64,000 bases of DNA from Zhongshania aquatica (GCF_027257955.1 NZ_JANZNQ010000010.1:107379-171378), one strand, 5' to 3'. Positions 43,972 through 52,577 are shown, numbered from the stretch's first letter. Notes: generated by a model not told the origin, from the sequence alone. Made by a program: numbers and translations.

Positions 43972-44546
43972 GCGAGTGCGACCCCTTTTTTTATTACGTC
44001 AATATTTAGTGATGGATGCGTGGCCCACTTTGCGCCGTTCTCAACAATAGCCATCGCCTGAAAAATTACGGGTAAATCTTGCTTAGCCACCGGCCAATAT
44101 GGAGGCAAGCCGGTTTTATCAGATACGGTTTTTAAATATGCCGCTGTGTTGTTCTCTGACTCCGGCGCCCATGCGCCGATAATTTCCGATAGTGTTTGCA
44201 ATCCTCGGCGCTGGTAACTGGCAACGATTTTTGCCGCTGCTCGATAGCCGTACTCTGGCGCGTCAAATTCTTCAAAAGCTGAATCTGTATTTTCTGCGCT
44301 TTCGCCCTGCCACTGATCGCCACCGTTCGCCGCTTCGCGAATGTTTAACGGATTGTTTGCACGTATGCCACGCGGTAAACCGGCAATAGGCCCAAGTATA
44401 GAATTGACCACATCATCCAGCGCGGTTTTTGCTGCCGACTGCGGCGAACTTGTCGCCACGGTTTGACCGTTAGCCGTTGGCGCTTTGGCGCGTGATGCGG
44501 CCATTAGTAAAGCACCGGCCATGGTAAGAAGTAGAATAATTGGCAT
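43968..44546 (-). CDS. Membrane-anchored lytic transglycosylase-like virion protein
   Basis: The 192-residue protein has an N-terminal membrane helix (2-18), a Ser/Ala-rich linker, then the lysozyme-like signature RGIRANNPLNIREA, a glutamate-rich loop (FEEFDAPEYGYRAA) and the repeat-like LSEIIGAWAPESENNTAAY. This GIRxNNPxNIR family degrades peptidoglycan and occurs as a structural protein in several tailless or membrane-containing phages. It may act in entry, lysis or both. Confidence 0.8.
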   Translation of the reverse strand: MPIILLLTMAGALLMAASRAKAPTANGQTVATSSPQSAAKTALDDVVNSILGPIAGLPRGIRANNPLNIREAANGGDQWQGESAENTDSAFEEFDAPEYGYRAAAKIVASYQRRGLQTLSEIIGAWAPESENNTAAYLKTVSDKTGLPPYWPVAKQDLPVIFQAMAIVENGAKWATHPSLNIDVIKKGVALA

Positions 44547-44560
44547 ATCATTTTAAATCC

Positions 44561-46342
44561 TCAAACAAAAATAACATCTTCGGCCACGTACTCGGTTTTT
44601 GTGTCGAATTCCAATGTATATGAACCACTTCCGCCCGTGCGGTTTTCGATATACAAATACGCTGCGTCGGTGCGTCCGGCGATTGTTAATTGCCCGTCAA
44701 CGCCAGTCGTACCACTATGGGCGCCGACACTGCCGGTCACCGTCGGACCAGTGCTGCTAAGAATGTTTACAAATGCGTTGGCGTCGCCTGTTCTAAAGTG
44801 AGCAACCGCCGAGCCACGGTCAGCGACATTTGCGCCCAATGTAATGACACCGTGCACCGTGTCGGAAAAGCGGATATACATTGCTGTATTGTCGGCAAGC
44901 ACAAAAGTGTCACTCGATTTTAATTTATCGAAGTTGAAATAATCTTGGTTTTTTACTTTGACCGCCAATCGGTTGACTGACGCGTCGAGTATTGCTATCG
45001 CTATCGGGTCGCCAGCACTAAGACCAAGCCTAAATGTGCCTACGTTAATATCTCGGTTACTTAATTCGGCATCATCGACAACGCGCACACAATAGCTGCT
45101 AGGGTCAATGAATCGGTTGTTGTCTATATTGATACTTCGACCGCCTACAGTCAGGCAACTGACCGTACGCGCCCCCTGCCCGATATAAGGAACGGGGTCG
45201 TATGTGTAGCCGTTAAACGCGTTTAATTCGATGTCTATATTTTCGCCCACTAAATACGCGCATGTTACTTCTTTACGTACCCCAGCGGCCAATGCGCAGC
45301 GGAATTGATCGACATTAAATAACTTTATTCTATAGGCATGGTTGTCGTCTTCACCATACGCGCCGATTGCTACGCTATGGCCCACGCAATCCTGAATTAC
45401 ACCGTTTTTAATATCAACACCACCTAGTCGGCGTTTGTATGTTCGGCCTGTAACCGTACCGTTGTCGCCGATGAATCCATGACCGCCGCAACGCTCAACT
45501 TTAAAGTTATTTAGTGTCCCACCGTAATAACCTGCTACCCAACCGATACCGTGGCCGGGCTGATTTCTGACAAGTATCTGCGACACATCGACCATTTTGG
45601 CCTCTGCCCCGTCGCTATCCGCTGGCTCGACCAATAGACCGAAATTAGTACCCAGTGTCGCCGCCATGCGTGTGGCGTCTGCATCGATGGTTATACCTTT
45701 TAATTTCTGAAAAAAATCATTCATGCGCAATACTGCGCCGGTTTCGCTTGTGCCGACTAATTTACTTGATTCAACGCCCGCGCCTTCTATTTGCTGTCCT
45801 ACGCGTTGATAACTGACAACGCCCGACGTGTAAAATTTGCCCTCAGGAATAATAAGGCGTGACGCGTCTCCCATAATATTATTGAGTAACGCATATTGAT
45901 CGTCGGTGTTTTCTTCGGCCCTTGCCGCTGCATAGTCACTTTTTGACATAGCGCGCCCAACACTAAACGGTTCGCCGCCGCGCATTTTGGACAGTTGGGG
46001 CAAGTATTCGCCGTATTGCGCAAACTCGGGTTGATCCTGTCCGACTAATTCCCACGCGCCACTCGCGCCGGTTTTGTCATCGCCGAATGCTATCCACTCG
46101 GCGCCGTCGCCCTCGCCTAAAGTTACCTCGTCGGCGGCGACTTGCGCGGAGTAATCGCCAACGCGGGAAATATATTTACCGCCACCAATGCCCGCACTAA
46201 TACGGCCTTTTGTTTCTACACGTATATCGGCGGCGACTGTCCCCAGTCCCTGCAAAGTGGCGAGAGTATCGGTTTGCGCGAATACGCGCCCCCTATTAAT
46301 TAAAGTCTCAGGATGCGGCACCGATACACTAGGAAAGCCCAT
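44561..46342 (-). CDS. Beta-helix receptor-binding spike protein
   Basis: The 593-residue protein is by far the largest virion gene. Residues about 150-460 show the short repeating strands of a right-handed parallel beta-helix (IPEGKFYTSGV; IKNGVIQDCVGHSVAIGAYG; VGENIDIELNAFNGY). The N-terminal 130 residues probably attach to the vertex; the last 100 look like a trimerising or receptor-binding tip rich in Gly/Thr. Pectate-lyase-like fibres of this kind often cut or bind surface polysaccharide. It fills the slot where PM2 has its P1 spike. Confidence 0.75.
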   Translation of the reverse strand: MGFPSVSVPHPETLINRGRVFAQTDTLATLQGLGTVAADIRVETKGRISAGIGGGKYISRVGDYSAQVAADEVTLGEGDGAEWIAFGDDKTGASGAWELVGQDQPEFAQYGEYLPQLSKMRGGEPFSVGRAMSKSDYAAARAEENTDDQYALLNNIMGDASRLIIPEGKFYTSGVVSYQRVGQQIEGAGVESSKLVGTSETGAVLRMNDFFQKLKGITIDADATRMAATLGTNFGLLVEPADSDGAEAKMVDVSQILVRNQPGHGIGWVAGYYGGTLNNFKVERCGGHGFIGDNGTVTGRTYKRRLGGVDIKNGVIQDCVGHSVAIGAYGEDDNHAYRIKLFNVDQFRCALAAGVRKEVTCAYLVGENIDIELNAFNGYTYDPVPYIGQGARTVSCLTVGGRSINIDNNRFIDPSSYCVRVVDDAELSNRDINVGTFRLGLSAGDPIAIAILDASVNRLAVKVKNQDYFNFDKLKSSDTFVLADNTAMYIRFSDTVHGVITLGANVADRGSAVAHFRTGDANAFVNILSSTGPTVTGSVGAHSGTTGVDGQLTIAGRTDAAYLYIENRTGGSGSYTLEFDTKTEYVAEDVIFV

Positions 46343-46343
46343 A

Positions 46344-46916
46344 TTAAATTACCTTCAACGGTACGATTGAAACGACAACATCAGCCGCGCCGCGATTGCG
46401 TGCTGTGATTTCTGCGCTCACTGCGGCGACCTCTACCATGCCCACGCCAAGCCAGCCGCCCTCATCCGCTGCCAAGCCTGACGCGGCCCAGTAAATCCCG
46501 TTTGGTTGATCGTCTGGTATGGCAATTCGCACCGCTTGACGTGTTGCATCGCTGGCGATTAGTTGCGCTGTGCCGCCTGCTGGCACTGTCACCTCTGTGA
46601 TATTGGCTAGCGCGTTAGCTGGTGTTATGTCTGCCGTGGCCGATACGGTAAAGCTCTGCGAGTCGTCCGATTGCGGTACGCTGGAAATTCCTAATCGTAT
46701 CGTTTGAGCAATCAACGATTTTACGCGTATGGTTCTAAACCCTTCATCACTCGACACTTCTGCACCCTGCCGGCGCTTTAGATCTGGCGTGTCGTTGTTA
46801 ATGCCTAGGTATACATCAGAATCCGCTTCTAATACGCGAATATAGCGCCCTACTGCTGGTACGTTTTGTTCACCCGCACCCGCAAATGTAATGATTTTAT
46901 CTATCGGCCCCGCCAT
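46344..46916 (-). CDS. Candidate vertex/penton protein
   Basis: The 190-residue, all-beta protein (no membrane helix) starts MAGPIDKIITF and consists of alternating short strands (ITEVTVPAGGTAQLI, AVRIAIPDDQ). It sits between the membrane protein and the spike gene, two bases from the latter. A jelly-roll penton linking spike and capsid is the simplest reading, but this is inference. Confidence 0.6.
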   Translation of the reverse strand: MAGPIDKIITFAGAGEQNVPAVGRYIRVLEADSDVYLGINNDTPDLKRRQGAEVSSDEGFRTIRVKSLIAQTIRLGISSVPQSDDSQSFTVSATADITPANALANITEVTVPAGGTAQLIASDATRQAVRIAIPDDQPNGIYWAASGLAADEGGWLGVGMVEVAAVSAEITARNRGAADVVVSIVPLKVI

Positions 46917-46919
46917 GAT

Positions 46920-47282
46920 TTACGCCTTAAATAATTTGAGAACGACAAAACCCACGGCTGCAATGGCCGCGTATGTACCAAACTGATTAATTATATTTTC
47001 TGCGCCGGTTCGGACGGATTCAGATACGGCTTTTACCGCTTCTTGAGTTTGTCGCCCTGCATTTTCTGCCACACCTGATACGACATTTATCGCGTCGCTG
47101 TTGGTTCGCTCGGCAAAGCTGAACGCCTCTTTAATTGCGCCACCGTCCAAAAAACTGACCGCGTTACCGTCGCCCTGAATACTCGCGGCATTGCCGCCGC
47201 CCAATTCTGAAAATGATGTATTTTGTGTGGTGTTGAAAACTTCTGTCGTGCTTCGCGAATTGCCACCCGAAAAAAGGCCCAT
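46920..47282 (-). CDS. Virion membrane protein, 120 residues
   Basis: The protein has a Ser/Thr/Gly/Asn-rich N-terminus (STTEVFNTTQNTSFSELGG), a helical middle and one C-terminal membrane helix (AAIAAVGFVVLKLF). This layout, with repeated small polar residues and a C-terminal anchor, recurs in tailless marine phages. Function unknown. Confidence 0.7.
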   Translation of the reverse strand: MGLFSGGNSRSTTEVFNTTQNTSFSELGGGNAASIQGDGNAVSFLDGGAIKEAFSFAERTNSDAINVVSGVAENAGRQTQEAVKAVSESVRTGAENIINQFGTYAAIAAVGFVVLKLFKA

Positions 47283-47292
47283 GATTTACTCC

Positions 47293-47475
47293 TTAATTGC
47301 GAGTGAAAATAATTAACGCGGCCACCGCCACGGCAGACACGGCAATAATCGGCAATTGCGCCGTGAAGCTCTGCGCGTTTGGGTTTAGGTTTAGCCCGCC
47401 AATGGAAAAGCCGCCGGTATTTGCGCCCGCGCTTGATGCACTATTTATATTTAGTGGTGGTAATGGAATAGCCAT
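47293..47475 (-). CDS. Virion membrane protein, 60 residues
   Basis: A Pro/Asn/Gly-rich head (PLPPLNINSASSAG) precedes one C-terminal membrane helix (LPIIAVSAVAVAALIIF) and a short basic end. It ends the set of C-terminally anchored proteins after the capsid gene. It overlaps the upstream gene's stop by one base. Confidence 0.7.
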   Translation of the reverse strand: MAIPLPPLNINSASSAGANTGGFSIGGLNLNPNAQSFTAQLPIIAVSAVAVAALIIFTRN

Positions 47476-47784
47476 TTAAACCACCTTTTTGATAAGTATT
47501 AACGCGGCAACGCCGGCTAATGCAAAACCTGCATACATGAGCCAATTTTGCGGCGTGGCTTGCCCGTAAGTACCGCCCAGCGCATCGCTCGAAGCAATCC
47601 CCGCTGATCCGTTTACTAGATCATTTTGATCTGGAATGTTTCTGTCGCTGTAGGTCGTTTCTACATCGATCACTTTTGACTTTCCGTAGTCTAAAATTAG
47701 ATCAACAAGACCCGAAGCGCCTTGTTTCGCTAACCCGATCCAAGAACCACTTTCGCTGTTGGTAGCGTCTGAAATATCAGCCAT
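47476..47784 (-). CDS. Virion membrane protein, 102 residues
   Basis: About 75 soluble residues (including SKVIDVETTYSDRNIP) are followed by a C-terminal membrane helix (WLMYAGFALAGVAALILI) and KKVV. It directly follows the capsid gene. Function unknown; probably part of the internal membrane. Confidence 0.7.
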   Translation of the reverse strand: MADISDATNSESGSWIGLAKQGASGLVDLILDYGKSKVIDVETTYSDRNIPDQNDLVNGSAGIASSDALGGTYGQATPQNWLMYAGFALAGVAALILIKKVV

Positions 47785-47851
47785 TTTAAAAACCCGCCGT
47801 TAATATAAGGCCCGCCACCGGCAGGCCTTATTCTGTTTTAGAATCGCGCTA

Positions 47852-48697
47852 TTACAGCAACGGCCAAGGGATATACACATCAGCAAACGCTGTGATTGTA
47901 TCGCCTGCACTGGTCGTTAAGTTTAGCTGCTGATTCCAAGGGCGACCGTTTGGATCGACGGTAGTTTCGGCGCTGCCCTGATTACCATCCGCAACACGAT
48001 CTAGCACATAAACGCCCGACTGTGGCACGCGTGCAAATTGCTTTTGGAAATTGGCATTAGCCGCCACGCTCACATCGTCCCATTTAACGAAAGAGCCCTT
48101 TTTATATTCAAGGCTTGTTAAATTGGTGTGGAAGTAAACTGCACGACGCAAACGCGCACCCGGCGAACCGCCCAAACTTAGGTTATAGCTTTTGCGTGAT
48201 ACCGCTGCCGCTGGCTGAATAACCGTCCGAATTAAAGCCCGCATTTGAGCCACTTCTGCCGCATCAAAGCCGATACCTAGTAACGATTTCGGAACGTCGT
48301 GGTATGCCCACGCTTGCAATGTTGGCGCGGTAGCACCTGCAATGGTGATTTCAATTTCTAGCGGCTTACGATATACAGACAAATCCATCGCGCCTAAATA
48401 CTGGCCGCGAATAGTTCGCGCCGTATTATCGCCAAACGGAATGTATAGGTAATTGGTGTCGGCTGTTAAGCCTTCGTAAGTGCTGATTTTTTCGAGCTGC
48501 GTGGCGCTGATACCGTTAATAATATCTTTACCGTCCAGACGAATACGCACATTGGTAATCATCGCTTTGGTAAAGGTAGTACCGCCCAGCTCAAGCACTA
48601 ACGCGTAAAGGCTGCGATCCACTAATTCATCAGTAACTAGCGACGCAATACCTGTAGTCGGCACTACTGGGAATTGATTTAACTTTTCATAATCCAT
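47852..48697 (-). CDS. Candidate major capsid protein (double jelly roll)
   Basis: The 281-residue protein is all-beta with two halves (about 20-145 and 160-281), each made of alternating short strands. It has no membrane helix or signal. Length (about 30 kDa), the absence of any other capsid candidate, its place between packaging and membrane genes, and a good ribosome site (AGAGGATAAACC) support a PM2 P2-like double-jelly-roll capsid. I could not align it to known capsids, so the fold remains inference. Confidence 0.7.
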   Translation of the reverse strand: MDYEKLNQFPVVPTTGIASLVTDELVDRSLYALVLELGGTTFTKAMITNVRIRLDGKDIINGISATQLEKISTYEGLTADTNYLYIPFGDNTARTIRGQYLGAMDLSVYRKPLEIEITIAGATAPTLQAWAYHDVPKSLLGIGFDAAEVAQMRALIRTVIQPAAAVSRKSYNLSLGGSPGARLRRAVYFHTNLTSLEYKKGSFVKWDDVSVAANANFQKQFARVPQSGVYVLDRVADGNQGSAETTVDPNGRPWNQQLNLTTSAGDTITAFADVYIPWPLL

Positions 48698-48744
48698 TGT
48701 GGTTTATCCTCTGGAATTTTCAGGAAGGCGAAAACGCCAGCGAA

Positions 48745-48840
48745 TTAACCGTTAATCAGCGCACGAGTCTGAGGAACGCGGTTAAGCACTGCGATAGCGA
48801 CTACGGCAAGAGCTACAGTCATTAAGCGTGATTTAGTCAT
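48745..48840 (-). CDS. 31-residue membrane peptide before the capsid gene
   Basis: MTKSRLMTVALAVVAIAV then NRVPQTRALING is a basic head, one membrane helix and a polar end. It is 47 bases before the capsid gene and is the first gene after the terminator, so it opens the late operon. A short hairpin GGCG-AAAA-CGCC follows its stop. Confidence 0.65.
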   Translation of the reverse strand: MTKSRLMTVALAVVAIAVLNRVPQTRALING

Positions 48841-48925
48841 GGTCTTTATACCTGTTGGTTTAAAAGTAAAATTGGTTAATGTTCAACGGCCCCAATCTCA
48901 CCACCACGACGCGGTTTTTCGTCAA

Positions 48926-48951
48926 CAAAAAAGGGCGCACGAAGCGCCCTT
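48926..48951 (-). terminator. Terminator between early and late provirus operons
   Basis: AAGGGCGC-N5-GCGCCCTT followed by TTTT(TT)GTT on the minus strand, 25 bases after the ATPase stop. Confidence 0.85.
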
Positions 48952-48975
48952 AATACCTATAGGTTTAATTTAGTT

Positions 48976-49665
48976 TTATTCGATGTAATTTAGCTGCACT
49001 TTTTCGGCTGGTCTGCCGGTTTCCTTCAGGTAAAAAGTAAGGGTATCTGGCTCAATTTCTAGCAATTTATCCCACGACACACCCGCGTATTTCTGCGCAG
49101 ACTTAGCATCATCCTCACCGTCGACCAAGCCAACATACCGAAAGCGCGAATTCTGGCGCGCCGTTGATGGCACCTCTGCCGACCTCTGCGCCACGGTGTA
49201 CGGTATACACCCATACTTCCGACCACGGCGAAGCAAATCACCGTAATCCGCCAACGCTGGCCCGCTCGACGCGGTGAACTGCCCCACCTCCTCTAAAATC
49301 ACATGAGTATCAACATCACCGTCTAAAATATCCCACACGCCCAAACAAAACCGCTCAAAATCTACGGGTTTTTTAGCCCCCGTATACGCGATCCTGTAGG
49401 GTTTACCGCTGAGATCGGCCTGTCTCAATGTCTTGCTAAATTGAGCCATCGAATCAAACCCGATACACGGTTTCCATTTTCGCTTACCTGCAAACCTATC
49501 AGGTTTACCATACGGTATTGAATGGTCGCCATCTGGATCAAAAGCGACCAATCGAACACCGCTGCTAGGTATTCGGTTTTTGCAAACCTGCGACTTACCC
49601 GCGCCGGTAGTACCAATTACCAAATGGCCCTGCGGCTTTCTGGATGGATCAGCATTAATTGCCAT
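48976..49665 (-). CDS. Packaging ATPase (FtsK/HerA, PM2 P9-like)
   Basis: The 229-residue P-loop ATPase has Walker A GTTGAGKS (18-25), a Walker B-type HVILEE (121-126) and a downstream Gln/Arg segment TVAQRSAEVPSTARQNS that resembles the sensor/arginine-finger region of HerA-like packaging enzymes. No membrane helix is present, which argues against an inoviral Zot protein. Such ATPases pump the genome into pre-formed tailless capsids. It is the last gene of the leftward early unit, before a terminator. Confidence 0.8.
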   Translation of the reverse strand: MAINADPSRKPQGHLVIGTTGAGKSQVCKNRIPSSGVRLVAFDPDGDHSIPYGKPDRFAGKRKWKPCIGFDSMAQFSKTLRQADLSGKPYRIAYTGAKKPVDFERFCLGVWDILDGDVDTHVILEEVGQFTASSGPALADYGDLLRRGRKYGCIPYTVAQRSAEVPSTARQNSRFRYVGLVDGEDDAKSAQKYAGVSWDKLLEIEPDTLTFYLKETGRPAEKVQLNYIE

Positions 49666-49669
49666 GGCG

Positions 49670-50065
49670 TCAAGCCTCTTCCTGTTCGGCTGCTAACTGC
49701 TGATCAGTCATAATGCGCGGTAGCATTACCATCGCTGCGGTTAACACAAGCGCCACCTCTGGCCCAGTCTGCAAATCCGGTAAATACTTCTGCAAAACCT
49801 TATCAGTCGCAGTGCCAAGCTGCGCAGCCTCTTCGCTTTTCAGCTTCCAGTGATCCCCGCGCCGCGATGCCACCACACCGAAACCTATTTCAAGAATAAA
49901 GGCGATTTCTTCACCGCCTAGCTGTGGCTGCTCTGGCTCCGGCCTTGCCTGCGCACCCTCACCATTAGGTATATATTCAGACTCAGCGGCAAACCTGTCT
50001 AAGCTGTCATAGGTTTTCTGCTCGGTATTTGCTGCGGTTTCTTCGGTTTTAATTTCATCGCTCAT
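49670..50065 (-). CDS. Acidic provirus protein, 131 residues
   Basis: The first 50 residues are acidic and disordered (EEQ- and Pro-rich: QARPEPEQPQ). The C-terminal part contains a hydrophobic helix (GPEVALVLTAAMVML). It is unrecognised. It lies four bases before the ATPase gene and could be its partner. Confidence 0.65.
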   Translation of the reverse strand: MSDEIKTEETAANTEQKTYDSLDRFAAESEYIPNGEGAQARPEPEQPQLGGEEIAFILEIGFGVVASRRGDHWKLKSEEAAQLGTATDKVLQKYLPDLQTGPEVALVLTAAMVMLPRIMTDQQLAAEQEEA

Positions 50066-50067
50066 GG

Positions 50068-50424
50068 CTATTCATCCTCGTCTAGTAATTTAGAAAAGAA
50101 ACCGCGCTTTTTCGGTTTCTGCTCGGTTTGTTCTGGCTCGGGCGTGTAGTCTTCCACGGTTTCCGCTACTGGTTTCGGATCGTCTACAACGGGCGCGGCA
50201 CTAGGTTTTTCCGGTTCATTGGCTGCGGCCTGCATTGGCTCAAAATTCGCAGTTATAAACCGCTGCCCTTGCGGTTTCCAAGGCTGAACGGTTCCACATT
50301 CACACCGCCAGTATTTAGCCTCCGCACGACTACCGCGACCAATCGCGCAAGCGTGAACCGTGGCCCGTGTTTCGCACATTGGGCAATTAATCCACCCTAT
50401 TTGATCTCTATTTTTTACTGCCAT
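50068..50424 (-). CDS. Zinc-ribbon provirus protein, 118 residues
   Basis: The N-terminus has two CxxC/CxC pairs (NCPMCETRA; WRCECGTV) making a zinc ribbon; the rest is an acidic Pro/Glu linker and a basic end (KPKKRGFFSKLL). It could bind single-stranded DNA or Rep. ATG 50424 overlaps the stop of the gene before it. Confidence 0.65.
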   Translation of the reverse strand: MAVKNRDQIGWINCPMCETRATVHACAIGRGSRAEAKYWRCECGTVQPWKPQGQRFITANFEPMQAAANEPEKPSAAPVVDDPKPVAETVEDYTPEPEQTEQKPKKRGFFSKLLDEDE

Positions 50425-50552
50425 CACTCACCCCCAAAATCAATTAATGACCTTCCGCAATCAGGACAACTACACGTTTCTGTATCGCCACCCTCCCAGC
50501 ACTGAGGCGGGTCTGGCTCTTCATCCAAAACAACTTTGCAAACCTCATCCAT
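50424..50552 (-). CDS. 42-residue Cys-rich provirus peptide
   Basis: ATG 50552 encodes an acidic peptide with five cysteines; CSCPDCG is a likely half of a zinc finger. It is preceded by a GGTGAGAA ribosome site and overlaps the next gene (TGATG). It is not similar to any family I know. Confidence 0.6.
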   Translation of the reverse strand: MDEVCKVVLDEEPDPPQCWEGGDTETCSCPDCGRSLIDFGGE

Positions 50553-50587
50553 TTCTCACCCCGTACAGTTATTGACACAAGTCCAAG

Positions 50588-52312
50588 TTAAGCAGGCGCC
50601 AAAGGCGGCGCCCTACAACCAACATCAGGCAAGCGCTCTCGCGCCCTGACCGTCCACGAGTGAAACCGGCTCCTAATCATTGGCCCGACAAAATGACTCC
50701 ACAGACCGGCCAACACCATCACGGCATCGCCATACTTGCCCAAGGTGTCGCGCACGAACTGCGCCGCCTGTAAGGGCCTCAAAACACGCGCACAGACCGC
50801 GCCACCCATCTGGTCGGTGTACTCGCACCAATCTGACTTGTCGGCGGCATCCATGAGCAACTGCAGTTGCTCGCATTCTTGAACTTCAACCGGTAAATTT
50901 TCTTTATTCCGCGCAGCTCTGCGCAGCTCTCGGTAAGGTGTAACAGGTGGCCCGCCTATCTGCTGAAATTGGCGAATTCCCCAAACGCTGGCCCATGCCT
51001 GAACCCGCGCAGAAGTGACCACGGCATAATCGTCTGCCTCTTCGTCAATACCTACGCCGATACCCTTAATATTTTTTGAAATGTATTTGACGATGTAACC
51101 GGCTGGCCCGCCCTTAGCAGGATCAATCGCCACCACATCAAAACGGTACTTATCGGCGCCCGCTTCGTCGCCATCTTCAGCCATGACATAAGCGCGCAAA
51201 ATATCGGTCAACTGCGCAGCCTGATAACAGCGAACAAACAACATAATGTGCCAATGAGGCGTTCCGTCATGGTGTGGCTCTGCCACTCTGAACCCGAAAA
51301 TTTCCAAACCTTCGCGCTTAATTGCCGCGCGCGCTTTCTGCCACTGCTTATTCAAATATTTCATGGCGTCAACGGGGGAAGCACCGGAATACTTTGGATT
51401 GATAGCACCGTCATAATTAACAGCGTGATACTTACTAGGCGTAGTCCACGTGTAGAACATGCACACGAAACCAGAACTTGGACCAACTTGCGGCTGGTAC
51501 TTATTTTCTTTTTCTACCCACTCTTCAAAGCCGCGATTGCGCACCATTAATTCAGCAAAGCGGTTATGCGGATTCGACACACCCAAATCGGACAACTGAG
51601 CAAGAGTGAATGACTCACCATCTTCATTCTCGGCTTCCAAATTTTCTAACAGCAATCTATTTCGGCGCTGCTGTTCCAAGTACCGCCGCAACGTCACGTT
51701 GGACACATAGGGCGCCCGCTTCTTGCACACGGCGCCCAGCTCACGCAAAACGCCTTCTGTTCCCCTATGCGCTGTTTTACGCAACAACTTACGCCACCAA
51801 AGATGATCAGCGAGCCTATGACCCGCGCCATCTTCGCCGTATTTTTTAACCATGGCGGCATAATCCAACCCCAGCGAATAGCGCGACTCCAAGCGCTCTG
51901 CTGCTGCCTCCGTGGGCGATTTATCAACCAATGCGGAAAGTGTGTCACCCCAGCCCCTCGACTCAATAACGCGCTTAGTCCCACCGTCTGACCACCCACC
52001 GGCAGACTGGCGCTCACCCATGGCAGCATCACGCAACTTAATAAACTTGGATGGCATCGACTCTGCCAGCTCGCAAAGCTCACTGTCATAGGCCGTAAGG
52101 TTAAAATCAGCACGACTAAGACGATTGATATAACCAAGCGTTTCCTGATTAACGTCATATAGCGTTTTTCCCCTCTGCAACTGCCCCTCATGCCACCGGC
52201 CCAATGCACCCGACATATAGCGAGTACGACGCAAGGCATTATCTAGCCAGCGCCGTTGTTCGCACTCAAAACGGGGATTGTGATAAACAGCAGGAACCGC
52301 CACGGCATTCAT
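50588..52312 (-). CDS. Rolling-circle replication initiator (HUH, phage gpA-like)
   Basis: The 574-residue protein has the HUH metal motif HWH at 353-355 (in TPHWHIMLFV) and two catalytic tyrosines, Y406 and Y410, spaced Y-x3-Y (GYIVKYISKN). That arrangement defines superfamily I HUH nucleases such as phiX174 gpA, P2 A and PM2 P12. It nicks the double-strand origin and rejoins after one round. The protein is about 90% of the PM2 P12 length. The gene follows a run of overlapping small genes. Confidence 0.88.
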   Translation of the reverse strand: MNAVAVPAVYHNPRFECEQRRWLDNALRRTRYMSGALGRWHEGQLQRGKTLYDVNQETLGYINRLSRADFNLTAYDSELCELAESMPSKFIKLRDAAMGERQSAGGWSDGGTKRVIESRGWGDTLSALVDKSPTEAAAERLESRYSLGLDYAAMVKKYGEDGAGHRLADHLWWRKLLRKTAHRGTEGVLRELGAVCKKRAPYVSNVTLRRYLEQQRRNRLLLENLEAENEDGESFTLAQLSDLGVSNPHNRFAELMVRNRGFEEWVEKENKYQPQVGPSSGFVCMFYTWTTPSKYHAVNYDGAINPKYSGASPVDAMKYLNKQWQKARAAIKREGLEIFGFRVAEPHHDGTPHWHIMLFVRCYQAAQLTDILRAYVMAEDGDEAGADKYRFDVVAIDPAKGGPAGYIVKYISKNIKGIGVGIDEEADDYAVVTSARVQAWASVWGIRQFQQIGGPPVTPYRELRRAARNKENLPVEVQECEQLQLLMDAADKSDWCEYTDQMGGAVCARVLRPLQAAQFVRDTLGKYGDAVMVLAGLWSHFVGPMIRSRFHSWTVRARERLPDVGCRAPPLAPA

Positions 52313-52371
52313 GCAGACTTGACCGGCTTAGGCTTAGGATAAACCGGCAATAATTGCGGCGAGGCCATCAT
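52309..52371 (-). CDS. 20-residue possible peptide before rep
   Basis: ATG 52371 overlaps the stop of the preceding gene and its TGA overlaps the rep ATG, so the frame bridges the two. The peptide is Pro/Lys-rich (YPKPKPVKSA). It may serve mainly to couple translation of rep. Confidence 0.35.
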   Translation of the reverse strand: MMASPQLLPVYPKPKPVKSA

Positions 52372-52577
52372 TTAAGATACGCCCGCACAATGATAACTAT
52401 CTCAATCGCCAACACACTCTCGACCCGTTCCAATCGATCATATTCACGCCAGCAGTCCAAACCCTCCCGATCCCCCAACGCGACAATTCTTGCCAATTCC
52501 GCTTTTTTTGCTGCTCCAACTTTCGAAAATCTAGACACTTTTTCTTTGAGCCGCTCACACATTTCCAAACACATCAC
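52368..52577 (-). CDS. Helical provirus protein, 69 residues
   Basis: The protein is almost wholly charged helix (CERLKEKVSRFSKVGAAKKA; REYDRLERVESV) with a hydrophobic end. It starts with ATG at the stop of the gene before it (TGATG). Unrecognised; could be a small DNA-binding or Rep-accessory protein. Confidence 0.55.
   Translation of the reverse strand: MMCLEMCERLKEKVSRFSKVGAAKKAELARIVALGDREGLDCWREYDRLERVESVLAIEIVIIVRAYLK

Noticed and set aside
48976..49665. Zot-like protein of a filamentous (inovirus) prophage
   Set aside because: The ATPase has no membrane helix, and the element carries a capsid-sized all-beta protein and a transglycosylase; no inoviral coat or pIII-like gene is seen.
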